A DNA stretch of 64,000 nt from NCBI RefSeq assembly GCF_016916835.1, contig NZ_JAFFIX010000003.1, positions 248,001 through 312,000 of the forward strand, given 5' to 3'. Origin of the DNA: Actinacidiphila bryophytorum. GTDB lineage: Bacteria > Actinomycetota > Actinomycetes > Streptomycetales > Streptomycetaceae. Positions within the stretch are counted from its first letter, which is position 1, and each line of letters begins with the position of its first letter. Made by a program: the position numbers and the translations under genes. The notes beneath the pieces are model-generated. The model saw only the letters and a program-made list of their open reading frames with translations, had not been told where the DNA came from and made no database searches. This document shows, one piece after another, positions 1 through 8,802 of the stretch.

Positions 1-774
1 CTGGCCGGGGAAGACCGCGGAGTTGATCTTCTTGGCCAGCTCCTCGGTGGACAGGATGACGCCGCCGCGCGGGCCGCCGAGCGTCTTGTGCGTCGTGGTG
101 GTGACCACGTGTGCGTGCGGGACGGGCGAGGGGTGCAGCCCGGCCGCGACGAGCCCGGCGAAGTGGGCCATGTCGACCATCAGGTACGCGCCGACCCCGT
201 CGGCGATCCGCCGGAAGGCGGCGAAGTCCAGCTGCCGCGGGTACGCCGACCAGCCGGCGATGATCAGCTGCGGCCGGTGCTCCTTGGCCAGCCGCTCGAC
301 CTCGGCCATGTCGACCAGTCCGGTGTCGCCGTCGACGTGGTAGGCGGCGACCTTGTACAGCTTGCCCGAGAAGTTGATCTTCATGCCGTGGGTCAGGTGG
401 CCGCCGTGCGCCAGGTCCAGGCCCAGGATGGTGTCGCCCGGCTTGAGCAGGGCGAACATAGCGGCGGCGTTCGCCTGCGCACCCGAGTGCGGCTGGACGT
501 TGGCGGCCTCGGCGCCGAAGAGCGCCTTGACCCGGTCGATGGCCAGCTGCTCGATGACGTCGACGTGCTCGCAGCCGCCGTAGTAGCGGCGGCCGGGGTA
601 GCCCTCGGCGTACTTGTTGGTCAGCACCGAGCCCTGGGCTTCGAGGACCGCGACCGGAGCGAAGTTCTCCGACGCGATCATCTCCAGGGTGGACTGCTGG
701 CGCTGCAGCTCGGCGTCGACCTCGGCGGCGACCTCGGGGTCGAAGTCGTGCAGTGACTGGTTCAGGAGCGACAT
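1..774 (-). CDS. glyA: Serine hydroxymethyltransferase, N-terminal 258 residues
   Basis: PLP enzyme that interconverts serine and glycine and charges tetrahydrofolate with a one-carbon unit in the cytosol. The reading frame is open from the ATG to the window edge, so the C-terminal part lies outside. Visible family features are the N-terminal IASENF stretch, the YPGRRYYGG loop, and [10 protein letters not shown] with the Schiff-base lysine at residue 230. The ATG is chosen because the protein begins [15 protein letters not shown], which fits SHMT N-termini. The gene follows gcvH after 37 bp and gcvT lies before that, so it is probably transcribed with them under the glycine riboswitch. Identification is firm. 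Confidence 0.95.
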   Translation of the reverse strand, partial: MSLLNQSLHDFDPEVAAEVDAELQRQQSTLEMIASENFAPVAVLEAQGSVLTNKYAEGYPGRRYYGGCEHVDVIEQLAIDRVKALFGAEAANVQPHSGAQANAAAMFALLKPGDTILGLDLAHGGHLTHGMKINFSGKLYKVAAYHVDGDTGLVDMAEVERLAKEHRPQLIIAGWSAYPRQLDFAAFRRIADGVGAYLMVDMAHFAGLVAAGLHPSPVPHAHVVTTTTHKTLGGPRGGVILSTEELAKKINSAVFPGQ

Positions 775-811
775 GGGATCTTCCTGGTGTGGCGGGGGCG
801 GGGGCTCTGGC

Positions 812-1192
812 TCAGGCCGCGATGAAGGCGTCGTACTCGGCCGCGGTCAGCAGGTCCGCGCCCTCCTGTGAGACCTTCACCTTGAACAGCCAGCCGCCCT
901 CGAAGGGTGCGGAGTTGACCAGCGACGGGTCGTCGACGACGTCCTGGTTGACCTCGGTGACCTCGCCGGACACCGGGGCGTACAGCTCGCTGACGGACTT
1001 GGTGGACTCCAGCTCGCCGCAGCTCTCGCCCGCGGTCACCGTCGCCCCCACCTCGGGGAGCTGGACGAAGACCACGTCACCGAGCGCGTCGGCGGCGTGC
1101 GAGGTGATGCCGACGGTCGAGGTGCCGTCCTCGGGGGCGGTGAGCCACTCGTGCTCCTTGCTGTACCGCAGCTGCTCAGGGTTGATGCTCAT
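812..1192 (-). CDS. gcvH: Glycine cleavage system H protein
   Basis: Lipoyl carrier of the glycine cleavage complex; it shuttles the aminomethyl group between the P, T and L proteins. It has 126 residues, the usual length. The lipoylation site lies in [13 protein letters not shown] with Lys65, preceded by the [15 protein letters not shown] strand typical of the family. A GGGAGAA ribosome site lies just before the ATG. It sits between gcvT (90 bp upstream) and glyA (37 bp downstream). No gcvP is present here. The P protein (decarboxylase) must be encoded elsewhere, as is usual in streptomycetes. Confidence 0.95.
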   Translation of the reverse strand: MSINPEQLRYSKEHEWLTAPEDGTSTVGITSHAADALGDVVFVQLPEVGATVTAGESCGELESTKSVSELYAPVSGEVTEVNQDVVDDPSLVNSAPFEGGWLFKVKVSQEGADLLTAAEYDAFIAA

Positions 1193-1282
1193 GACGGAAA
1201 TTCTCCCGGATCCGAAGAGGTGATGGCGGAGACGACGCGGCAGCCTGTGGACAACCTGCCGGCTGTGGAAAACCTGGGGGCC

Positions 1283-2437
1283 TCAGCGCTCGCGCTGGTA
1301 GAAGGGCAGTGCCACGACACGGTACGGCTCCCGGGTGCCGCGGATGTCGACCGCGACCCCCTCGGTGCCGGGCGCGGCATGGGCGGCGTCCACGTACGCC
1401 ATGGCGATCGGCACCCCGAGGGTGGGCGACGGCGCCCCCGAGGTGACCTCGCCGACGACCGCGCCGGACGCGTCGGTGACCGTGAAGCCGGCCCGCGGCA
1501 CCCGGCGGCCCTCGGCGACCAGCCCGACCAGCTTGCGCGGCGGGACCTCCGCGGCCCTGGCGGCGGCCGCGGTCAGCGCCTCCCGGCCGACGAAGTCACC
1601 GGGCTTGTCGAACTTGACCACACGGCCCAGCCCCGCGTCGAAGGGCGTGACCTGGGCGGTCAGCTCGTGCCCGTACAGCGGCATGCCCGCCTCAAGGCGC
1701 AGCGTGTCGCGGCAGGACAGCCCGCAGGGCACGAGCCCGGCGTCCGCGCCCGCCGCCAGCAGCGCCTTCCACAGCGGCTCGGCGTCGGCGGGGGCGACGA
1801 ACAGCTCGAAGCCGTCCTCGCCGGTGTAGCCGGTCCTGGCGATCAGCGCCGGGACGCCCGCGACGGTCCCCGGCAGCCCCGCGTAGTAGCGCAGGCCGTC
1901 CAGGTCGGCGTCGGTGAGCGCCTTGAGGATGCCGGGCGCGGCGGGACCCTGCACGGCCAGCAGCGCGTACGCGTCCCGGTCGTCGGTCACCTGCGCGTCG
2001 AAACCCGCCGCCCGCACCGCGACCGTGTCCAGAACCGTCTGCGCGTTGGAGGCGTTGGCGACCACGAGATAGCGCTCGTCCTCCAGCCGGTAGACGATCA
2101 GGTCGTCCAGGATGCCGCCGTCCGGGGCGCAGATCATCGTGTAGCGGGCCTTGCCGACCGCGAGCGCCGACAGGTGGCCGACAAGGGCGTGGTCGAGCGC
2201 CTGGCCGGCCTGCGGCCCGGTCATGGTGATCTCGCCCATGTGCGACAGGTCGAAGAGCCCGGCCCGGGTGCGTACGGCCTGGTGCTCGTCGCGCTCGCTG
2301 CCGTAGCGCAGCGGCATGTCCCAGCCGGCGAAGTCGGTCATGGTCGCGCCCAGGGCGCGGTGCACCGCGTCCAGGGCGGTGCGGCGGGGGGACGCGGCGG
2401 GCGGGGCGCTCGGCGGCTGGTGCGGCGTTTCGCTCAT
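1283..2437 (-). CDS. gcvT: Glycine cleavage system T protein (aminomethyltransferase)
   Basis: Takes the aminomethyl group from lipoylated GcvH and yields ammonia and methylene-tetrahydrofolate. The 384-residue protein shows GCV_T features: MTDFAGWDMPLRY near the N-terminus, ARTGYTGEDGFELF in the middle and GEVTSGAPSPTLG near the C-terminus. The open frame extends 42 codons further upstream, but that part lies in the riboswitch and is not protein-like, so the ATG giving MSETPHQPPS is used. First gene of a probable gcvT-gcvH-glyA unit; the riboswitch ends about 60 bp before the ATG. Confidence 0.95.
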   Translation of the reverse strand: MSETPHQPPSAPPAASPRRTALDAVHRALGATMTDFAGWDMPLRYGSERDEHQAVRTRAGLFDLSHMGEITMTGPQAGQALDHALVGHLSALAVGKARYTMICAPDGGILDDLIVYRLEDERYLVVANASNAQTVLDTVAVRAAGFDAQVTDDRDAYALLAVQGPAAPGILKALTDADLDGLRYYAGLPGTVAGVPALIARTGYTGEDGFELFVAPADAEPLWKALLAAGADAGLVPCGLSCRDTLRLEAGMPLYGHELTAQVTPFDAGLGRVVKFDKPGDFVGREALTAAAARAAEVPPRKLVGLVAEGRRVPRAGFTVTDASGAVVGEVTSGAPSPTLGVPIAMAYVDAAHAAPGTEGVAVDIRGTREPYRVVALPFYQRER

Positions 2438-2497
2438 CGGAAGGGCTCCCAGGGGCGGCGGACGGGGACACGGACTGCGGCCAGGGCACTGACCCCG

Positions 2498-2706
2498 GCC
2501 TCCCCATCTGTCATCGGAACCTGAGAGGTTCACCGTGACCCCTGCGGGGGCCGCGGTTTGCACCTTGGGTGGGGCGGGACCGGTGAGCGGCCCGCCCGCT
2601 TTTCAGATCTGCCTCGCCCGCGCGGTATCTGTGCCTGAGAGATTCAAGGGAGGACTTGCTCCTTCGGCGCCCTGACCCCTCTGGTGAAGGGGCCGGAACT
2701 CTCCCG
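2498..2706 (-). promoter_or_regulatory. Tandem glycine riboswitch controlling gcvT
   Basis: Read on the minus strand, the RNA starts GGAGAGUUCC and contains GCCGAAGGAGCAAG followed by CUCUCAGGCAC, the signature of a glycine aptamer (about 2706-2607). A second, more divergent aptamer follows (about 2600-2498) with CACCCAAGGUGCAAACC and CCUCUCAGG. Two aptamers in series before a gcv gene is the known arrangement for glycine riboswitches. Ligand and target are therefore well supported. Whether control is at transcription or translation cannot be read from the sequence; no clear U-rich terminator follows. Confidence 0.9.
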
Positions 2707-2839
2707 CGCGGCCTCCAACGGCCGGTATGCGTATTGTGCCGCCATCATTGCATGCCCGGGCGTCCCGGGCGCTCAGCCGCTAGTGTTTCCGGGCAGGACA
2801 CGGGTGCCGACAGTGGCACAAGCGCGGACAAGGGTGGAC

Positions 2840-3589
2840 ATGGAGAATCCGGCACCGTTCATATGGCCGGCGAACGAGCTGGAGGAAGTGCTGGCGGCGA
2901 GCCTCGGCAATCCGTCGGCGACGCCCCGGCTGCTTGAGGTGCTCGGCCGCTCCCACGTGTGGGTGCCGCTGCCCAACGGCGGCCCGCCGGGACCCGAGGG
3001 CCTGGACCTGCCCACCCTGCAGCTGGACGGGGCGCCCTATGTGCCGGTCTTCAGCTCCGAGCAGCAGTTCCGGCAGGCCGCCGAGGGGATGTCCTGCACC
3101 GTGGCGCCGGTACGCGAGTTCGCCCGCGGCCTGCCCCCGCTGATCGGCATCGCGGTCAACCCCGGCGGCGCCGTCGGGGTGCCGCTGCCGCCCGCCGCCG
3201 TCGCGGAACTGTGCCGCACGGAACGGATCGGGGCCTACGGCGAGCAGAGCCCGACCGGCGCCCGCGTACGGCTGTGGGAGCCGGCGCCCGACGACGAGCC
3301 GGTGGACTTCCTGGCCGTCGCCGCCGCCGAGTACGCCGTCACGCCCGTGGTGCTCAGCGCCCGCCGCGCCATGGCCGCGGTCGAGGAGGACCCGCCCGCG
3401 CTCTTCGTCGGCGTGGAGCTGGACGCCTGGCAGGACCAGGACAAGGCCGCCGCCATGGACGCGCTCGGCCGCGCCCTGGGCGCCGTGCCGCTGCCCTGGC
3501 CCGTCCACCTGATCCTGCTCGACATCGCCCAGGACCCGGTGGGGGACTGGATGCTGGAAACCGTGCGGCCCTTCTACAGCCGGGACTGA
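2840..3589 (+). CDS. SseB-family protein (first copy)
   Basis: A 249-residue protein resembling enhanced-serine-sensitivity protein SseB. Family traits seen are the N-terminal LPNGGPPGPEGLDLPTL region, YVPVFSSEQQFRQA, and the C-terminal SseB-like half ending PVGDWMLETVRPFYSRD. No enzymatic motif is visible and the biochemical role of SseB is not established. The ATG at 2840 has AAGGG six bases upstream; a longer open frame to 2684 runs into the opposite-strand riboswitch and is rejected. It is divergent from gcvT, and the SseB link to serine sensitivity fits that neighbourhood. A second copy follows. Confidence 0.8.
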   Translation: MENPAPFIWPANELEEVLAASLGNPSATPRLLEVLGRSHVWVPLPNGGPPGPEGLDLPTLQLDGAPYVPVFSSEQQFRQAAEGMSCTVAPVREFARGLPPLIGIAVNPGGAVGVPLPPAAVAELCRTERIGAYGEQSPTGARVRLWEPAPDDEPVDFLAVAAAEYAVTPVVLSARRAMAAVEEDPPALFVGVELDAWQDQDKAAAMDALGRALGAVPLPWPVHLILLDIAQDPVGDWMLETVRPFYSRD

Positions 3590-3633
3590 GCCCGCGGAGA
3601 CCGGGGCAACTCGGCGACGGGGCAAGGGGCTTG

Positions 3634-3652
3634 CGTATACCCGGCGTATACG
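3634..3652. promoter_or_regulatory. Palindrome upstream of the second SseB-like gene
   Basis: CGTATAC and GTATACG form a perfect inverted repeat around CCGGC. A weak -35-like TTGCGT overlaps its left arm and a CATTTA lies about 19 bp further on, so this could be an operator. Function is inferred only from position, about 100 bp before the GTG of the next gene. Confidence 0.35.
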
Positions 3653-3754
3653 TGCCATTTAGCCGGCGCCGCTTGAGTCGGTCAGCATTCCACCGGGAAC
3701 AGTCCACCTGGTTTGATGGCGGGACACCGAACGACGGGAAAGGGGCGGTCCGAC

Positions 3755-4528
3755 GTGATCGCGGGCGCGCAAGGCGGCGCGGCGGCCGGCCATGTGGAGC
3801 AGATGCTGCTCCAGGTGGCGCCCGGCCGCTTCGACGCATACGAGAACCTGCTCGCGTCGCTGGCCGACGGCCAGGTGTGGATGCTGCTCTGGCAGGGCGC
3901 ACCCGGTTCGCCCGACGCGCAGTACGCGGCCATGGACGTCGGCGGCCACCGCTACGCGCCCTGCTGCACCTCGCCCAGGGAACTGGCCGCCAGCAGCTGG
4001 AACCGGGACCACGAGATCGTCTCGGGGCGGGACATCGCCCTGACCCTCTTCCCCGAGCACTGCGGCCTGTGGCTCAACCCGCACGCGGCGGGCGGCGGCG
4101 TCGGCATCCCCTGGCCCGACCTGCGCCGCATCGCCGGCGGCCTCGACCTGCTGCCCGCGGGACCGCTGCAGATCGGCGAACCCTCCCTGCAGATCCCGCA
4201 GTTCTACGCCCTGCTCGCCACCGCCGCGCACCGCACCCCCGCGGTCCGCGCCCTGCGCCAGGCCTGGGTCCAGCCGGCCGTCGGCGAGCCCTACCTCGCC
4301 ATCGGCGTCGAGGTCTACGACTCCTCGCCGCAGGCCGTCGAATCGGTCCGGCTGATGATGCAGCAGGCCGCCGCGGGCGTCCCCGACGGGCTGTCCGTCT
4401 CCACCGTCGCCATGGCCGACGCCTACGACTCGGTCGCCATGTGGCTGCGCGCCAACGCCCAGCCCTTCTTCGACCGCGACGCCTTCGCGGGACCGCCCGC
4501 CTGGGGACCGCCGCCGCGCACGTACTGA
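3755..4528 (+). CDS. SseB-family protein (second copy)
   Basis: A 257-residue SseB-like protein that begins VIAGAQGGAAAGHVEQML and carries the FDAYENLLASLADGQVWMLLW segment typical of the SseB N-terminal domain. The second half (LRQAWVQPAVGEPYLAIGVEVYD) fits the SseB C-terminal domain. A GAAAGGGG site nine bases before the GTG decides the start over the upstream in-frame ATG at 3713. It lies 165 bp after the first SseB gene in the same direction and is diverged from it. Function is unknown beyond family membership. Confidence 0.75.
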   Translation: MIAGAQGGAAAGHVEQMLLQVAPGRFDAYENLLASLADGQVWMLLWQGAPGSPDAQYAAMDVGGHRYAPCCTSPRELAASSWNRDHEIVSGRDIALTLFPEHCGLWLNPHAAGGGVGIPWPDLRRIAGGLDLLPAGPLQIGEPSLQIPQFYALLATAAHRTPAVRALRQAWVQPAVGEPYLAIGVEVYDSSPQAVESVRLMMQQAAAGVPDGLSVSTVAMADAYDSVAMWLRANAQPFFDRDAFAGPPAWGPPPRTY

Positions 4529-4552
4529 ACCCTCCCGCGCCGCTGACAGGGG

Positions 4553-6049
4553 CTACGGCAGCAGGCCCAGCGGCGGGGCGCCCAGGGCCAGCAGGCCGGC
4601 GTGGAAGGACGGCAGGGTGAAGTCCGCCGAGCGCTCCGCCCGGGAGCGGGCACGGGCGATCTCCAGCTTGCCCCAGGTGTAGCGGCCGTAGCCGGCGTCG
4701 AAAGTGCCCCGCCTGGCCTCGGACGCCGCCCCCGCGGGGGCCAGATGGGCGTAGCGCATGAAGAGCCGGGTGGCCTCCGCCACGTCCATCGCCCCGGTGT
4801 GCATCCCGATCGCACAGGTCAGCCGGGTCACCCGGACCAGCGCCTCAAGGGCCACGCCGATCGCGAACCGCGGGTCGCGGGCGCGGAAGCCCTCGTCGAG
4901 GCACACCTCCTCCACGTAATGCGCCCAGCCCTCGCAGAAGGCCAGGCTGTGCAGGACCCGCCGCACCGGGCTCTCCAGGTGCCGCAGCGCCCGCCCGTGC
5001 GCGAAGTGGCCGGGCGCCACCTCGTGCACGGTGATCGACGGCAGGCTCGTACGGCTGAACACCGTCAGCCACTCCTCCCGCTCCTGCGCCGGCCAGTCCG
5101 GCTCGGGCGGCGTCACGTGATACCAGGACGGCGATTCCGGCTCGCCCGGCCCCGCCCAGGTCATCATCGCCATCGCCCAGCGGCGTGACGGCGGCGCAGG
5201 ACCCACCAGGCACTCGCCGTCCAGATACGGCGCAAGGCGGCGCTCCCGGCTGAAGGCGATGACCTCCTCCGTGAGCCTGGCCGCCGCCGGGATGACGCCG
5301 TCGGCGCCCGGGTGGTCGGCCAGCAGTTCGGGGATCAGCTCGTCCACCGACCGCTCGCGGTCCAGCGCCCTGCACGAGTCCGCCAGCAGCTCGCCCAGCC
5401 GCACCCGCTCCTTGTCCGCGGCCTGCGACAGCGCCCCCAGGTCCACCTGCATGCCCTCCTGGGCACCCATCAGCGTGGCAAGGGCGGGGCCGCCGAGCCG
5501 CGGGTCGGGGTCGCCGTTCAGGGCGGCGTCCTCCAGGTGCGCGATCAGCCGGCCGTGCGCGGCAATCGCCGCGGCCTCCACGTCGCCCTGGGCGGCGTCG
5601 ACGTCGGCTGCCAGCCCGTGCGCCGAGCCGAGCAGGGCCGTCGCCACCGGCGCGCTCACCCGGTCGAGTGAGGCCAGCGCCGCGTCCACCGCGTCGGGCC
5701 ACTGCGCCAGATGCCTGCGCCTGGCCGCGGCGCGCTCCTTGCGCGGTGCGTACTCCCGGTCGTAGCAGGCGAGTTCGAGGTTGGACAGATGCGGGTACGG
5801 GTCGCGCCTGTGCAGCTCCAGCTCCCCGTACTGCACCCGCAGCGACTCCTCGAAGACCGCAAGGTGCGCCTCGTCCTGCGGGTCGGCAAGGGGCGCGGAC
5901 GCGCGTTTCGCACGGTCCACCGCGGCAAGGGCGCGGCCTATGCCGTCCGGCGAGAGGTCCTGCAGGCGGCCGTCGTACTCGTGCAGCCCGGCCATCTCGC
6001 GCACGGTGGGCATCATCAGGTCGCACACCGCGCGAAGCCGATCATCCAT
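4553..6049 (-). CDS. DUF885 family protein, putative metallopeptidase-like
   Basis: A 498-residue protein of the DUF885 family. The segment SITVHEVAPGHFAHGRALRH (about residues 335-355) carries the HExxPGH core, and FCEGWAHYVEEV follows with the downstream Glu; together these resemble the zinc site of the family. The rest is mainly helical. No signal peptide is seen, so a cytosolic location is expected. Activity is not proven for most members and the substrate cannot be predicted. It converges with the SseB-like gene and lies 66 bp after the cysteine desulfurase start on the same strand. Confidence 0.8.
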   Translation of the reverse strand: MDDRLRAVCDLMMPTVREMAGLHEYDGRLQDLSPDGIGRALAAVDRAKRASAPLADPQDEAHLAVFEESLRVQYGELELHRRDPYPHLSNLELACYDREYAPRKERAAARRRHLAQWPDAVDAALASLDRVSAPVATALLGSAHGLAADVDAAQGDVEAAAIAAHGRLIAHLEDAALNGDPDPRLGGPALATLMGAQEGMQVDLGALSQAADKERVRLGELLADSCRALDRERSVDELIPELLADHPGADGVIPAAARLTEEVIAFSRERRLAPYLDGECLVGPAPPSRRWAMAMMTWAGPGEPESPSWYHVTPPEPDWPAQEREEWLTVFSRTSLPSITVHEVAPGHFAHGRALRHLESPVRRVLHSLAFCEGWAHYVEEVCLDEGFRARDPRFAIGVALEALVRVTRLTCAIGMHTGAMDVAEATRLFMRYAHLAPAGAASEARRGTFDAGYGRYTWGKLEIARARSRAERSADFTLPSFHAGLLALGAPPLGLLP

Positions 6050-6115
6050 CCCACGACCGTAGCGTCGTCTCCGCCGTCCGTCTGCCCGGGGCGGCGGGCG
6101 AGTCCGCCGCGTGCC

Positions 6116-7282
6116 TCAGGTCTGGCCCGCGGTCCTGGCGCGCGTGACGGCGGGACCGATCGCCCGCACCACCTCCGCGACCTCCTCCGCCGTCGTGGTG
6201 TGGCCCAGCGAGAAACGCAGCGTGGCCCGCGCATGCGTGGCCGGCTGGCCCATCGCCAGCAGCACATGGCTGGGCTGCGCCACCCCCGCGGTACAGGCCG
6301 AGCCGGTCGAGCACGCGATGCCCTGGGCGTCGAGCAGCAGCAGCAGGGCGTCGCCCTCGCAGCCGGGGAAGGTGAAGTGCGCATTGCCCGCGAGGCGGCC
6401 CCCGGGGGAGGGGTCGCCGTTGAGGATCACGTCGGGCACCGCGGCCCGCACCCCGCGCACCAGCTCGTCACGCAGCGCACCCACCTCCGCCGCGTACTGC
6501 CCGCGCCTCTCCGCGGAGAGCGCCCCCGCCGTCGCGAAGGCCGCGATCGCCGGCACATCGAGGGTGCCGGACCTGCTGCGCTCCTGCTCGCCACCGTGCA
6601 GCAGCGGCACCGGGGTGTCGTCCCTGCGCAGCACCAGCGCGCCCACCCCGTACGGGCCGCCCACCTTGTGCCCGGTCACCGTCATCGCGTCCAGGCCGCT
6701 CGCCGCGAAGTCGACGTCCGTCTGACCGAACGCCTGCACCGCGTCGGAGTGCATCGGCACCCCGAACTCCGCGCACACCGCCGCCAGGGCGGCCACCGGC
6801 AGGATCGTGCCGACCTCGTTGTTCGCCCACATCGCCGTGACCAGGGCCACGTCGTCCGGCTCCCGCTCCAGGGCCGCGCGCAGCGCCTCCGGCTGCACCC
6901 GGCCGAAGGAGTCCACCGGCAGCCACTCCACCACCGCGCCCTCGTGGTCGGCGAGCCAGTGGACCGCGTCCAGCACCGCGTGGTGCTCCACGGGGCTCGC
7001 CAGGACGCGGACCCTGCGCGGGTCCGCCGCCTTCCGCGCCCAGAACAGGCCCTTCACGGCCAGGTTGTCCGACTCGGTGCCGCCGCCGGTGAACACGATC
7101 TCGCTCGGGCGCGCGCCGAGCGCTGCCGCGAGGGCTTCCCTCGACTCCTCGACCGTCCGCCGGGCGCGGCGGCCCGCGGCGTGCAGGGCGGACGCGTTCC
7201 CCGTCACCGTCAGGTGCGCGGTCATCGCCTCGACCGCCTCCGGGAGCATGGGCGTGGTGGCGGCGTGATCGAAGTAGGCCAT
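6116..7282 (-). CDS. Cysteine desulfurase (IscS/NifS family)
   Basis: PLP enzyme that removes sulfur from cysteine for Fe-S clusters and tRNA thiolation. The 388-residue protein starts [13 protein letters not shown] and shows the lysine Schiff-base site [15 protein letters not shown] (Lys206), [11 protein letters not shown], and the active-cysteine loop [11 protein letters not shown] with Cys330 aligned to the catalytic residue. In streptomycetes this gene lies close to mnmA (trmU), as here (8803 on the plus strand). The desulfurase probably feeds sulfur to MnmA. Identification is firm; the exact physiological acceptor is inferred. Confidence 0.93.
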   Translation of the reverse strand: MAYFDHAATTPMLPEAVEAMTAHLTVTGNASALHAAGRRARRTVEESREALAAALGARPSEIVFTGGGTESDNLAVKGLFWARKAADPRRVRVLASPVEHHAVLDAVHWLADHEGAVVEWLPVDSFGRVQPEALRAALEREPDDVALVTAMWANNEVGTILPVAALAAVCAEFGVPMHSDAVQAFGQTDVDFAASGLDAMTVTGHKVGGPYGVGALVLRRDDTPVPLLHGGEQERSRSGTLDVPAIAAFATAGALSAERRGQYAAEVGALRDELVRGVRAAVPDVILNGDPSPGGRLAGNAHFTFPGCEGDALLLLLDAQGIACSTGSACTAGVAQPSHVLLAMGQPATHARATLRFSLGHTTTAEEVAEVVRAIGPAVTRARTAGQT

Positions 7283-7422
7283 GATCTCCCGATTCTACGT
7301 TCCACTGCGGGTACCCATGCCCCGCGCGAGCACCCCTCGCGCTGCTCGCGCCCCATCAGGCCTCGCCCCTTGCGGTGGGTCCTCGCCTTTCCCGCCGCCG
7401 TGGTTTGTCTCGCAGTTCCCCG

Positions 7423-7801
7423 AGCCCCTGGGTGATTGCCACTTGCTGTGGCGTCGCTTCCTTCCCGCCCCTCCGGGCAGGGCGCGCAGTTCCCCGCGCC
7501 CCTGAAAAACGCTCACCCTCCTGCGCAGAGGTCGCCGCCTGACGGCGCCAGCTCTGGGGAAGGGGGCACCCCTCAGGGGCGCGGGGAACTGCGCGCTCAG
7601 CCACGATGCGGCCGCAGGCAAGCAATGCACCGCAAGGGGCAATCACCTAGGGGCGCGGGGAACTGCACGCCCAATCACCCACTCACCGAAGGGTGCAAGC
7701 TCACCGCAGGTGGCAATCACCCAGGGGCGCGGGGGACGGCGCGCGCAACCCACCACCGGGGGAAGGTCCCGGGGGAAAGGGGACGGGGCAGCGCCCGGGG
7801 G
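7423..7801. repeat. Cluster of intergenic GC-rich repeat units
   Basis: The 519-bp gap 7283-7801 holds no gene. It carries an inverted unit at 7483-7504 and direct units at 7574-7595, 7648-7669 and 7722-7743, each built on GGGGCGCGGGGAACTGC; the third ends GGGGGACGG instead. Starts are exactly 74 bp apart. A degenerate unit at about 7802-7822 overlaps the stop codon of the thioesterase-like gene. Between cores the spacer keeps ACCGCAAGGGGCAATCACC or a close variant. The inverted and first direct unit can form one large stem-loop. The same core recurs near 17040, 17190, 28660, 28720, 50830, 50890, 52070 and 52160. Confidence 0.8.
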
Positions 7802-8668
7802 TCAGGGGCGCGGGGCGCGGGCCAGTTGGCGGGATTGCGCCACGAGCCGGGACGCGGAGTCCCAGACCTGCGCGTCCTCTTCGAGCAGGCCGCCGGCCAG
7901 GTTGCGGGTCGTGAGGGAGACGCGCACCGGCCCGGGCGCGGGCTTGCACCGCAGGTGCACGGTGAGTTCGAGGGTGGGCACCCACCCGGCGAGCCCGAGG
8001 TCGAAAGCGGTCGGCGGCAGCGCGTCCACCGCCAGCAGCAGCGACATCGCATCGTGGTCGCGCCCGTCGGCGAGCCCGAGCCAGCCGCGCATGTCACCGG
8101 CGCCGGAGGGCGCGCCGAGCGCCCAGCCGGCGGTGGCGGGGTCGAGCCGCAGGTCGAGCCGGTCGAGGATGGCGGTGGAGCCGACGACGGGGTTGGCGAC
8201 GCCTTCGGGCGCGTCGGACGAGCTGACGCACGCCTCGTAGGGCGGCATCGCCGGCGGCTGCGCGGTGGTGCGGACGTCGTCGGGGAGCGCCCCGAGGTCG
8301 CCGTACGCGGCGACGACGCGGATCCGCTCGACCTCGCGCCCGTCCTCGGCGCGCTGGTAGAGCGAGGCCTGCCCGGTGGACATGGTGCGGCCGGCACGGA
8401 CGGTCTCGGTCCTGATGACGGCGGGACCGGGTTCCGATGCCGTCAGGTAGTGCGCGGTGATGCTGATCGGGTCGGGGTGGGGCAGTGCGGCTCGCAGGGC
8501 GCGGCCGACCATGGCGAGGAGGTAGCCGCCGTTGACGGCCCTGATGATCGTCCAGCCGGCCGACAGGTCGGCGTCGTACGTGCCGGGCTCGCCCGGCCTC
8601 GCCGTCACCGCCGTGTCGCGGTCGAACTCGCTGTCCCCGATGGCCGCACGGGCCGCTGCATATGCCAT
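7802..8668 (-). CDS. Thioesterase family protein (TesB-like double hotdog)
   Basis: A 288-residue protein with the two-hotdog organisation of acyl-CoA thioesterase II-like proteins. The first half has NGGYLLAMVGRALRAAL and HPDPISITAHYLTASEPGPAVIRTETVRAGRTMSTGQASLYQ (split here by domain, one hotdog). The second half has WVPTLELTVHLRCKPAPG and DAQVWDSASRLVAQSRQLA. It likely hydrolyses an acyl-CoA in the cytosol; the substrate cannot be told. The stop codon lies inside a dispersed repeat unit, so the last few residues (APRP) may be repeat-derived. Start ATG is followed by a good N-terminus; the divergent gene is mnmA. Confidence 0.75.
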   Translation of the reverse strand: MAYAAARAAIGDSEFDRDTAVTARPGEPGTYDADLSAGWTIIRAVNGGYLLAMVGRALRAALPHPDPISITAHYLTASEPGPAVIRTETVRAGRTMSTGQASLYQRAEDGREVERIRVVAAYGDLGALPDDVRTTAQPPAMPPYEACVSSSDAPEGVANPVVGSTAILDRLDLRLDPATAGWALGAPSGAGDMRGWLGLADGRDHDAMSLLLAVDALPPTAFDLGLAGWVPTLELTVHLRCKPAPGPVRVSLTTRNLAGGLLEEDAQVWDSASRLVAQSRQLARAPRP

Positions 8669-8802
8669 GAGTCGATGTTACCCATCAGTAGACACGGGTT
8701 GTCCAGGCCTTCCCTGACCCGTTGTGCTCAACGCTGAGCGCCCGCTTATCTCTTCCTGGATAACCTGGCGGCCGGTCGCGGACGGGCCGTTACCCTGGAC
8801 AG

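Noticed and set aside
1097..2524. Long plus-strand open frame opposite gcvT
   Set aside because: Arg/Gly/Pro-rich shadow of gcvT in high-GC DNA; gcvT on the minus strand has clear family motifs.
7574..7822. Regular repeats with even spacing that could suggest a CRISPR array
   Set aside because: Spacers are themselves conserved, the core also occurs singly and inverted at many other gaps, and no cas genes are present.
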